64,000 nt of DNA from assembly GCF_014203955.1 (NCBI RefSeq), contig NZ_JACHKA010000001.1, positions 496,001 to 560,000 of the forward strand, written 5' to 3'. The stretch comes from Sphingobium lignivorans (GTDB lineage: Bacteria; Pseudomonadota; Alphaproteobacteria; Sphingomonadales; Sphingomonadaceae). How positions within the stretch are numbered: position 1 is the stretch's first letter; each line of letters begins with the position of its first letter. Below the pieces are notes generated by a model. The model worked only from the letters and a program-made list of their open reading frames with translations, was not told the DNA's origin and did no database searches. This document shows, piece by piece, positions 8,653-16,543 of the stretch. Both the position numbers and the translations under genes were made by a program.

Positions 8653-8892
8653 TTATTCCATGCCGAGCGCGGCCAGATAGGTCTGGAGGATGGCTTCCAT
8701 CTCCTGGCGGTCATGGGCCGGCATCTTCCGCAGCCGGATGATCTGCCGCATGATCTTGACGTCATAGCCGGTGGCCTTGGCTTCGAGATAGACGTCCTTG
8801 ATGTCGTCGGCGATGCCCTTCTTCTCTTCTTCCAGGCGCTCGACGCGCTCGATGAGAAGGCGCAATTGATCGGCGGCGATATTGTCGCTCAT
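8653..8892 (-). CDS. gapR: GapR-type nucleoid-associated protein (DUF2312)
   Basis: A 79-residue protein almost identical in plan to the alphaproteobacterial DUF2312 family: [21 protein letters not shown] coiled coil, [15 protein letters not shown], then [10 protein letters not shown]. In Caulobacter GapR binds overtwisted AT-rich DNA ahead of replication and transcription forks and stimulates gyrase and topoisomerase IV. The family is near-universal in this class, so the assignment is safe. It is transcribed alone; the next gene leftward starts 84 nt away. Confidence 0.9.
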   Translation of the reverse strand: MSDNIAADQLRLLIERVERLEEEKKGIADDIKDVYLEAKATGYDVKIMRQIIRLRKMPAHDRQEMEAILQTYLAALGME

Positions 8893-9039
8893 GATGTGAT
8901 GGTCTCCGGAAAGGAATGTGGGTCAGAATCGGATGCGCGCTCCTAGCCATCCGGCCGGGCCGGTGTCCAGCATCGAGAGTGGGCAGGGGCGCTCGCGGCG
9001 CGCGCTTCGCCCATTGCGCATGAAAAAAATTCCGGCCGA

Positions 9040-9066
9040 TGTCACATTCGCTGGCGCCGGCTCGTC
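9040..9066 (+). promoter_or_regulatory. ECF41-type promoter for the AhpD-like/sigma pair
   Basis: TGTCACA at 9040-9046 and CGTC at 9063-9066, separated by 16 nt, match the -35 and -10 signature known for promoters recognised by ECF41 sigma factors. It stands about 30 nt before the AhpD-like gene and is followed by the ECF41 sigma gene itself, so autoregulation is expected. Confidence 0.8.
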
Positions 9067-9099
9067 ATGTCCGTGCAACCCTGAAGGAAGGAGATGACG

Positions 9100-9555
9100 A
9101 TGACCACCCGCTTCAATCCCTATGCCGCCGCGCCCGCGCTGATGAAGAGCTGGACGGAGCTGTCCCTCGCCGTGGCCGACAGCCTCGAGTCCAGCCTGAT
9201 CGAGCTGGTCAAGATCCGCGCCTCGCAGATCAACGGCTGCGCGAACTGCATCAACATGCACAGCCATGAGGCGCGCGCGAAGGGCGAGACCGAGCAGCGC
9301 ATCTATTTGCTCTCCGCCTGGCGTGAGGCGCCCTGCTACACGGATCGCGAGCGCGCGGCGCTAGGCTGGACGGAAGCGCTCACCCGCCTGTCGGAAGGGC
9401 ATGCCCACGCGGCGGCGAAGGAAGCGCTGAACTGGGAATTCACCGAGGAGGAGCAGGTGAAGCTCACCTTGATGATCAACATCATCAATGGCTGGAACCG
9501 CATCGCCGTCGGTTTCGATCTCTGGTACGACATGCCCGTGAAGGCAGCGGCCTGA
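9100..9555 (+). CDS. carboxymuconolactone decarboxylase/AhpD-like protein
   Basis: A 151-residue AhpD-like protein with the redox motif CANC followed by INMH, about 47 residues in, which is the signature of the family's thiol peroxidase-type members. The AAGGAAGGAG ribosome-binding site directly abuts the ATG at 9094, so the second in-frame ATG at 9100 is better spaced and was chosen. Genes of this type are the usual partner of ECF41 sigma factors and are their direct targets. The stop overlaps the sigma-factor start by 1 nt, so the two are translationally coupled. Confidence 0.88.
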   Translation: MTTRFNPYAAAPALMKSWTELSLAVADSLESSLIELVKIRASQINGCANCINMHSHEARAKGETEQRIYLLSAWREAPCYTDRERAALGWTEALTRLSEGHAHAAAKEALNWEFTEEEQVKLTLMINIINGWNRIAVGFDLWYDMPVKAAA

Positions 9556-10421
9556 TGGAGCGGGGGACGCGGCAGGACGCGGCGGCGCGGTTCGATCCGC
9601 TGCGTCCCCGGCTGGTCCGGGTCGCCTACCGGATGCTCGGCTCGGTGGCCGATGCCGAGGACATGGTGCAGGAAGCGTTCATTCGCTGGATGGGCACGGA
9701 TCAGGCCGCGATCCGCGAGCCGGAGGCCTTCCTGCGCCGGGTCGTCACGCGCCTGTGCCTCGATCATCTCAAGTCCGCGCATGTCCGGCGGGAGACCTAT
9801 GTGGGGCCGTGGCTGCCCGATCCGCTGGTCGAGGAGGATGCGGGCGAGGAGGAAGAGGACGTCACCTTGCCGCTGATGCTGGCGCTGGAGCGTCTTTCGC
9901 CGCTCGAGCGGGCGGCCTTTCTCCTGCATGATGTGTTCGGCCTCGGCTTCGCGGAAGTCGCCGCGACGGTCGGGCGGGACGCGGCGGCCTGCCGGCAGCT
10001 CGCGGCGCGGGCACGCACGCATGTGCGGGAAGCGCGGCCACGCTTCCGCATCGCGCGGGATCGTGGGCTGGAGATTGCCGGCGCGTTCTTCGCTGCCTCG
10101 CGCAGTGGCGACATGAGCGCGCTCGGGGCGATGCTCGCGCAGGATGTGAGCATGCACAGCGATGGCGGCGGCAAGCGCCCGGCGACCATCCGCCCGGCGC
10201 TCGGCTTCGCGCAGGTCATGCAGCTTCACAAGGCGCTCGGCATCCTGTTCCGCAAGCATGGATCGCAGCTGGTGCGCGTCTGCTTCGTGAATGGCCTGCC
10301 CGGCTTCGTGACGCTGGAAGCGGACGGCGAATATCAGACGACGGCGCTGGACATCGAGGATGGCCGGATCGCCGCCATCTACGTCATGCGCAATCCGGAC
10401 AAGCTGCGCCACCTGCACTGA
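9555..10421 (+). CDS. ECF41-family RNA polymerase sigma factor with C-terminal NTF2-like domain
   Basis: A 288-residue sigma factor. Region 2 has AYRMLGSVADAEDMVQEAFIRW and region 4 has LSPLERAAFLLHDVFGLGFAEVA. The linker carries YVGPWLPDP (residues 82-90), the ECF41 hallmark. The C-terminal SnoaL/NTF2-like extension has DGGGK near residue 203 (DGGGR in the family) and ends with NPDKL. In ECF41 proteins this extension replaces a separate anti-sigma factor and tunes activity in cis. The neighbouring AhpD-like gene and the TGTCACA/CGTC promoter at 9040-9066 complete the canonical arrangement. The inducing signal of the group is unknown. Confidence 0.93.
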   Translation: MERGTRQDAAARFDPLRPRLVRVAYRMLGSVADAEDMVQEAFIRWMGTDQAAIREPEAFLRRVVTRLCLDHLKSAHVRRETYVGPWLPDPLVEEDAGEEEEDVTLPLMLALERLSPLERAAFLLHDVFGLGFAEVAATVGRDAAACRQLAARARTHVREARPRFRIARDRGLEIAGAFFAASRSGDMSALGAMLAQDVSMHSDGGGKRPATIRPALGFAQVMQLHKALGILFRKHGSQLVRVCFVNGLPGFVTLEADGEYQTTALDIEDGRIAAIYVMRNPDKLRHLH

Positions 10422-10489
10422 GGGGCGCACGGGGCCGGAGCTACCTGAATGTCAGGTCCCCGCCGGCCCGGCGCGCTTGGCACCTCTGT

Positions 10490-10521
10490 CCCGCCCGCCG
10501 CGCCGGCAGGCGCGGGGCGGG
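10490..10521. terminator. GC-rich hairpin between convergent genes
   Basis: An imperfect stem built around GCGCC-GGCA-GGCGC with further C/G pairing outward lies between the convergent sigma-factor and rhlE genes. It has no T tract. It may end transcription from both sides. Confidence 0.35.
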
Positions 10522-10549
10522 AGCGGGATGATCGGTTGGGGGAGGGTGG

Positions 10550-12370
10550 TCAGCCGCTCCGTCCGGCCCGGCTGCGGCGCCCGCCGCCACCACCGCCGGC
10601 ATTGCCCTGCGGACGGCCATTGCCGAAGCGGCGCTGGCCACCGTCGCGGCGCGGGCCACGCTCGGCTTCGCTGCCGGCGGGCGCGCCTTCGCGCATCCGC
10701 TTGGGCAGCTGCTCGCCGTCCCGCCGGGCCGGCTGGTCGCCATAGACGGCCAGCGGATCGAAGTTCGGGCGGCCCTGGCCGCCACCGCGTGCCTCACCCT
10801 GACGTGCGCCGTCGTGGCGCTGCCCGGTGCGGCCGCCGCGCTCGTTGCCCTCGGGGCCACGACGCTGGGGGCGGCCATCGCGGCTCGCATGGTCCCGGCC
10901 GCCCTCCGGCGTGCGCTCGGACCAGGCCGGGCGGCCCCGGCCTTCGATGCGGATATCGATCAGCGGCCGCTCGCGACGGCCCTCGCCCTGCGGGGCGGCT
11001 TCTGCGCGAGCCTGCGCGGGGCGGCGATCCTGCCGCTCCGGCCGGGGCGCATGCGCGTCCTGCCGGCGGTCGGCCTGTGCCGGTGCGCCGCGCTCGCCAT
11101 GGCGCGCGCGCTGCGGGCGCCGGCCCTGGCGCGCGCCGTTGCCGGCATTGCGGCCCGGCGCGCTGTCGCCCACGGCCTGCTCGATCGCTTTCTTGGAAGG
11201 CAGCGGCAGGCGTCGTGCCTCGACCACGAAATTCTCCGGCAGCGGCATCTGCTCCAGCTTCACGCGGGTCAGCCGCTCGATGTCGCGCAGATAGGGGCGC
11301 TCGTCCGGCGCGACGAAGCTCATCGCGATGCCGTCCGCGCCCGCGCGGGCCGTGCGGCCGATGCGGTGGACATATTGCTCGGGCACGTTGGGCAGCTCGA
11401 AGTTGAACACGTGCGAGACGCCCGAGACGTCGATGCCGCGCGCCGCGATGTCCGTCGCCACGAGGATCTGGACGCTGCCGTCACGGAAGCCCTTGAGCGC
11501 GGCGGTGCGCTGGCCCTGGCTCTTGTTGCCGTGGATGGCGGCGGCGCTGATCTGCGCGGCGACGAGGTGGCGCGCCACGCGGTCCGCGCCATGCTTGGTG
11601 CGGGTGAAGACGAGCGCCCGGTCCAGCGCGCCCGAGGCGATCGCCTCGCGCAGGCGCAGGGTCAGCAGCGCCTGCTTCTCCTGCTGCTCGACGAAGGTGG
11701 CATATTGCTCCACGCGCTCGGCAGTGGTCGATTGTGGCGCGACTTCCACCTTCACCGGATTGTGGATGAACTGCTTGCCAAGGTCCGCGATGGCCTGCGG
11801 CATGGTGGCGGAGAAGAACAGGCTCTGCCGCTCCTTGGGCAGCATCCCCGCGATGCGCTTGAGCGGCTGGATGAAGCCGAGGTCCATCATCTGGTCGGCC
11901 TCGTCGAGCACGAAGATCTCGACATTGCGCAGCGTGAGCGCGCGCTGCTCGATCAGGTCGAGCAGGCGGCCCGGCGTCGCGACGAGGATGTCGCAGCCCG
12001 GCACCAGCGCGCGCGCCTGCTTGCCCACCGGCACGCCGCCGAAGACGACCTGCACGGAGAGGTTCAGATATTTGGCATAGCCGCGCATGTTCTCGGCGAT
12101 CTGCGCAGTGAGCTCACGCGTGGGCGAGAGCACCAGCATGCGGCAGGAGGCCGGCTTGCGGGCCTGCGCATTGCCGATCAGCCGGTGCAGCGAGGGGAGG
12201 GAGAAAGCGGCGGTCTTGCCGGTGCCCGTCTGGGCAATGCCCAGCAGGTCGCGCCCTTCGAGCAGCGCGGGAATCGCCTGCTGCTGGATCGGCGTCGGGT
12301 CGGCATAGCCCTTGGTTTCGAGCGCGCGAAGGAGGGGCTCGGCAAGACCAAGGTCGGAAAAATAGGACAT
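10550..12370 (-). CDS. rhlE: DEAD-box RNA helicase, RhlE subfamily, with long basic tail
   Basis: A 606-residue ATP-dependent RNA helicase. The core (about residues 1-375) shows the Q motif around PTPIQQQAIP, Walker A AQTGTGKT, DEAD as VLDEADQM, SAT, and the C-terminal HRIGRTARAG. The last 200 or so residues are low-complexity and rich in Arg, Gly, Gln and Pro, typical of non-specific RNA-binding tails. RhlE proteins act in ribosome assembly and RNA turnover, often at low temperature. The AT-rich leader just before the ATG (GAATATACTCTCGATAAGG on the plus strand) is the only nearby promoter-like sequence. Confidence 0.92.
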   Translation of the reverse strand: MSYFSDLGLAEPLLRALETKGYADPTPIQQQAIPALLEGRDLLGIAQTGTGKTAAFSLPSLHRLIGNAQARKPASCRMLVLSPTRELTAQIAENMRGYAKYLNLSVQVVFGGVPVGKQARALVPGCDILVATPGRLLDLIEQRALTLRNVEIFVLDEADQMMDLGFIQPLKRIAGMLPKERQSLFFSATMPQAIADLGKQFIHNPVKVEVAPQSTTAERVEQYATFVEQQEKQALLTLRLREAIASGALDRALVFTRTKHGADRVARHLVAAQISAAAIHGNKSQGQRTAALKGFRDGSVQILVATDIAARGIDVSGVSHVFNFELPNVPEQYVHRIGRTARAGADGIAMSFVAPDERPYLRDIERLTRVKLEQMPLPENFVVEARRLPLPSKKAIEQAVGDSAPGRNAGNGARQGRRPQRARHGERGAPAQADRRQDAHAPRPERQDRRPAQARAEAAPQGEGRRERPLIDIRIEGRGRPAWSERTPEGGRDHASRDGRPQRRGPEGNERGGRTGQRHDGARQGEARGGGQGRPNFDPLAVYGDQPARRDGEQLPKRMREGAPAGSEAERGPRRDGGQRRFGNGRPQGNAGGGGGGRRSRAGRSG

Positions 12371-12636
12371 GAATATACTCTCGATAAGGACATGCGGCGC
12401 ATGCGCGTCAGAGGCGCGCGCGCAACAGGGGTCTCCGTTACGGGCGACCCTGCGTGAATAAGGAAGCTTTTGCGGTTTCGCATCCGTTCGTCCCGGCCGC
12501 CCTTGTGCGAAGATCGCGGGGCCTCACGCTGCTCGGAATTGCGCCGGATCACTAGTCCGCGCGCCGAATGCTGCGCTGCACATAGGGCTGTTCGCGGGGA
12601 AAAGCAAGGGTGCCGGGGTTCGGCGGGTGTCCCATG

Positions 12637-12715
12637 GTCTGTTTGCCGAGTTTCCCGAAACGTCCAGGCGCGCCGCCAGCGCGGCGGCGGGTCCTCTCCG
12701 AGGGCAAACGGACCG
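12637..12715. other. structured intergenic segment, possible RNA
   Basis: GGTCTGTTTGCC (12637-12648) pairs with GGCAAACGGACC (12704-12715) over 12 bp with one G-U pair. Inside lie two smaller hairpins, TTTC-CC-GAAA and a GC-rich one around GCCGCC-AGC-GCGGCGGC. The overall plan is a closed stem with two arms. No known RNA family was recognised, and transcription is not shown. Confidence 0.3.
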
Positions 12716-12757
12716 GGAGGTCAGGAGGCTGTTGGCGGGTATTGCCGCTCCTCTGCC

Positions 12758-12922
12758 GTCATACCCGTGCACACGGGAATCCAGTTGCGAGGGTGCGATG
12801 TGGCGCGGCCGTGATCCCGCATCATACGACGGCGATGCAGACAGGATTTCGCGCCGGATCGCGGCTGCACCCTCAGCTCCCGTCGGCAAGGTGATCTGGA
12901 TTCCCGTGTGCACGGGAATGAC
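12758..12922. repeat. 165-bp element bounded by 27-bp inverted repeats
   Basis: The left arm 12758-12784 (GTCATACCCGTGCACACGGG, then AATCCAG) and the right arm 12896-12922 are inverted repeats matching at 26 of 27 positions. Each arm contains its own CCCGTG-CACACGGG-type palindrome. The 111-bp centre has no convincing reading frame. It resembles a non-autonomous mobile palindromic unit. The surrounding 12371-13066 region contains no gene I can support. Confidence 0.7.
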
Positions 12923-12946
12923 GAGGATAGGACCGATAATGACCAG

Positions 12947-13018
12947 CTGCCTTGAGGATCGCCGAGTCCAGTTTGAGAAACTGGAAGAAGCGGAATCCCG
13001 GATCGAGTTCGGGATGAC
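12947..13018. repeat. truncated copy of the dispersed palindromic element
   Basis: The centre and right arm of the element at 5953-6056: CTGCCTTGA, GAGTCCAG, GAAGAAGCGG and the terminal arm 12989-13018 (26 of 30 positions as at 6027-6056). The left arm is missing, and the copy starts 25 nt after the 27-bp inverted repeat at 12896-12922, which suggests one repeat replaced part of the other. Confidence 0.65.
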
Positions 13019-13027
13019 ATATCCATC

Positions 13028-13052
13028 CTCCCCGGCGCATCACCGGGGAGGG
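13028..13052 (-). terminator. stem-loop downstream of asd
   Basis: CCTCCCCGG (13028-13036) and CCGGGGAGG (13044-13052) form a perfect 9-bp stem with a 7-nt loop, 15 nt past the asd stop. No T tract follows, so termination may be weak or rho-assisted. Confidence 0.5.
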
Positions 13053-13066
13053 GAGGCTACGTCAGT

Positions 13067-14149
<1,083 letters not shown>

Positions 14150-14172
14150 TCAGGCTTCCGGTCGGAAAGTCG

Positions 14173-14250
14173 GCCCCGCGCGCTTCGCGGGGCTTGCGGT
14201 CCGGATGATCGTGGCCCTCAGGCCGCGCGCGTACCAGACACCGCCCCGCG
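14173..14250 (-). promoter_or_regulatory. candidate transcription attenuator of asd
   Basis: On the minus strand three segments occur in order: A = CGCGGGGC (14250-14243, inside leader codons 18-20), B = GCCCCGCG (14193-14186) and C = CGCGGGGC (14180-14173). B can pair with A or with C but not both. B:C is a perfect 8-bp hairpin with a 5-nt loop, followed by GACTTTCCG. If a ribosome finishes the leader it covers A and B:C forms. If it stalls earlier, A:B can form and block B:C. The T run after C is short, so the stem might act on translation or through Rho instead. Confidence 0.6.
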
Positions 14251-14301
14251 AATGCGGGTCGGTTTGGTCATAATCGTCGGCAGGGCGATCATCGTGAACA
14301 T
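14218..14301 (-). CDS. putative leader peptide of asd, 27 aa
   Basis: ATG at 14301 to TGA at 14218. The peptide starts MFTMIALPTIMTKPTRI and ends RGAVSGTRAA. Eleven of the first 17 residues, counting the initiator Met, are Met, Thr, Ile or Lys, all products of the pathway that starts at Asd. AGAGG stands 8 nt before the ATG. It lies 107 nt upstream of asd on the same strand, with the attenuator-like stems overlapping and following it. Translation is inferred, not shown; the composition and RNA architecture are the evidence. Confidence 0.6.
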   Translation of the reverse strand: MFTMIALPTIMTKPTRIRGAVSGTRAA

Positions 14302-14334
14302 CGCGCGGGCCTCTAGCGGCGTCGGCGCTCCAAG

Positions 14335-14364
14335 TAAACAGGGGGCGCGCAAATTTTGTGACAA
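14335..14364 (-). promoter_or_regulatory. possible promoter for the asd leader transcript
   Basis: Minus-strand TTGTCA (14364-14359) is a fair -35 box; TGTTTA (14340-14335), 18 nt further, is a weak -10. A start a few bases downstream would give a leader RNA of about 25-30 nt before the leader-peptide ATG. The rest of the 14111-14433 gap is accounted for by leader and stems. Confidence 0.35.
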
Positions 14365-14433
14365 GGCTGCACGGGGCGCCCGCCTCGCGACATTTCCTTG
14401 CGTGAAAGGCGTTTGCGCGGGCCGCGGCGCGGG

Positions 14434-14727
14434 TCAGCCGGCGTTGCGCGCCACGCTGGCTTTCATGCGCTCCAGCTGCTCGGGCGTGGCTTCGCTCTGG
14501 TGGCTGTCCTTCCACTGCGCATAGGGCATGCCGTAGATGATCTCGCGCGCGCTTTCGCGGTCCATCGCCCCGTCGGCCTCGGCCACCCAGTCGGCGAGGC
14601 AATTGCGGCAGAAGCCGGCCAGCCCCATCAGATCGACATTCTGCGCGTCGGTGCGATGGCGCAGATGATGGACGAGCCGACGGAAAGCCGCTGCCGCCGT
14701 CTTGTCATCGAGCGTCTCTATCGTCAT
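14434..14727 (-). CDS. DUF1244 family protein
   Basis: A 97-residue cytosolic helical protein of the DUF1244 (SMc04008-like) family, widespread in alphaproteobacteria. The conserved motif GFCRNCLADW, with two Cys two residues apart, is at about residues 38-47, and IIYGMPYAQWKDSHQ lies towards the C-terminus. The function is unknown; the Cys pair may bind a metal. It is divergent from pyk and upstream of the asd leader on the same strand. Confidence 0.85.
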   Translation of the reverse strand: MTIETLDDKTAAAAFRRLVHHLRHRTDAQNVDLMGLAGFCRNCLADWVAEADGAMDRESAREIIYGMPYAQWKDSHQSEATPEQLERMKASVARNAG

Positions 14728-14841
14728 TGAATGCCTCTTCTGCTTTCTGTTCGAACCATTGCCGCCCTGTTCGCCGCGCTTGCCGCGTCGTTACCGTCAT
14801 TTGGGCAGGCATATCGCTGACGCAAGGGGTTGCCTTTACCG

Positions 14842-16299
14842 ATGAAGAAACTTGCCCCCCGCACCCGCAAGGTCCGTATCCTCGCCACGCTCGGCCCGGC
14901 CAGCAGTGGCAGCGAGATGATCCGCCGGCTGTTCCTGGCCGGGGCGGATGCCTTCCGCCTCAACATGAGCCATGGCGGGCATGAGGGGCATGCGGCGAAT
15001 GTCGAGGCGATCCGCGCGCTGGAGAAGGAGCTTGGCCGGCCGACCACGATCCTGGCGGACCTGCAGGGCCCCAAGCTGCGCATCGGCACCTTCGCCGACG
15101 GCCCGGTGATGCTGAGGCCGGGCGACAGCTTCCGGCTGGATCGCGACACCGAGCCCGGCGACGCGCGGCGCGTGGCGCTGCCCCATGCGGAGATCTTCGC
15201 CGCCGCCCAGCCGGGCACGCGGCTGCTGCTGGACGATGGCAAGCTGGTACTGCGCGTGAAGGCCGTGAGCGACGATGCCATCGAGACGCAGGTCGAGGTC
15301 GGCGGGCAGCTCTCGGAGCGCAAGGGCGTCAACGTGCCGGACGTGGTGCTGCCGATGGCCGCGCTCACGGACAAGGACCGGCGCGACCTCGCTTTCGCGA
15401 TCGAGGCGGGGGTGGACTGGATCGCGCTCTCCTTCGTGCAGCGGCCGGACGATCTGGCCGAGGCGCGCCGGCTGATGGGCGGCCATGGCCAGCTCCTCGC
15501 CAAGATCGAGAAGCCCGCCGCGCTCAACCGGCTGGAAGAGATACTGGAAATGTCGGACGCGGTGATGGTGGCGCGCGGCGATCTCGGCGTCGAGTTGCCG
15601 CCTTATGCCGTGCCGCCGCTGCAGAAGCAGATCGTGGAGAGCGCCCGACGCCTCGGCAAGCCGGTGGTCGTCGCGACGCAGATGCTCGAATCGATGATCA
15701 AGTCGCCCACGCCCACCCGCGCGGAAGTGTCGGACGTGGCCACGGCGGTCTATGACGGCGCGGACGCGGTGATGCTCTCGGCCGAGACGGCGGCAGGCGA
15801 CTGGCCCGAGCAGGCCGTGGCGATGATGGACAGCATCGCGCACAGCGTGGAGCATGATCCGGGCTATCTCGATCGGCTGCACTTCACCAAGACCATTCCC
15901 GATCCCACCACGTCGGACGCGCTGGCCGGCGCCAGCCAGACGATCACCACCACCGTCTCGGCCAAGGCGATCGTCTGCTTCACCGCATCGGGCAGCACCG
16001 TGCGCCGCATCGCGCGCGAGCGGCCCTCCGCGCCCATCCTCGCCCTCACGCCGCGCGCCACCACCGCGCGCCGCATGGGCCTGTTCTGGGGCGTCCACGC
16101 CGTGCGCACCAAGGATATCGGCAGCTTCGAGGAAATGATCGGCAAGGCCAAGCGCATGGCCCTGCGCCACGGCATCGCGGCGGGCGGGGACAAGATCATC
16201 GTCCTCGCCGGCGTCCCCTTCGGCACGCCGGGCTCCACCAACGTCCTGCACGTCGCCACCATCCGCGGCGATGAACTGCGGGTCCACGGCGAGGGCTAG
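14842..16299 (+). CDS. pyk: pyruvate kinase
   Basis: A 485-residue glycolytic enzyme converting phosphoenolpyruvate and ADP to pyruvate and ATP. It has the N-terminal TRKVRILATLGPAS and FRLNMSHG, the active-site LAKIEKPAAL with the catalytic Lys, VMVARGDLGVELP, and AVMLSAETAAG. The C-terminal allosteric domain carries TASGSTVRRIARERP. The frame is open from a TTG at 14830, but the ATG at 14842 gives the normal start. It is divergent from the DUF1244 gene and monocistronic. Confidence 0.96.
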   Translation: MKKLAPRTRKVRILATLGPASSGSEMIRRLFLAGADAFRLNMSHGGHEGHAANVEAIRALEKELGRPTTILADLQGPKLRIGTFADGPVMLRPGDSFRLDRDTEPGDARRVALPHAEIFAAAQPGTRLLLDDGKLVLRVKAVSDDAIETQVEVGGQLSERKGVNVPDVVLPMAALTDKDRRDLAFAIEAGVDWIALSFVQRPDDLAEARRLMGGHGQLLAKIEKPAALNRLEEILEMSDAVMVARGDLGVELPPYAVPPLQKQIVESARRLGKPVVVATQMLESMIKSPTPTRAEVSDVATAVYDGADAVMLSAETAAGDWPEQAVAMMDSIAHSVEHDPGYLDRLHFTKTIPDPTTSDALAGASQTITTTVSAKAIVCFTASGSTVRRIARERPSAPILALTPRATTARRMGLFWGVHAVRTKDIGSFEEMIGKAKRMALRHGIAAGGDKIIVLAGVPFGTPGSTNVLHVATIRGDELRVHGEG

Positions 16300-16301
16300 G
16301 G

Positions 16302-16318
16302 GGCGCTGTCGGAGCGCC
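16302..16318 (+). terminator. short hairpin after pyk
   Basis: GGCGCT-GTCGG-AGCGCC directly after the pyk stop, followed by only two T residues. A weak intrinsic terminator at best. Confidence 0.35.
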
Positions 16319-16543
16319 TTGATGGCCGGGGCTATGGCTGGACGGGGCGGGGCGCGGCTTGCGGATAGCTGCTCTTCGTTGCGACCATGTCCGATGGCAG
16401 CTACGCTCCCAATATCGCGCGTTGAGCAAGCTTGCTAACGCGGATATTCTTCTTCTGTCCGTTTCTCGACGGCACCGTGAAACCGGGATAACAAGCGACA
16501 CGCAAGAAAAGCTGGGCTTGGATGCCCCGAAGGGGGGGACATT

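Noticed and set aside
14836..16287. 483-codon frame antisense to pyk
   Set aside because: Shadow of pyk; no motifs or start signal.
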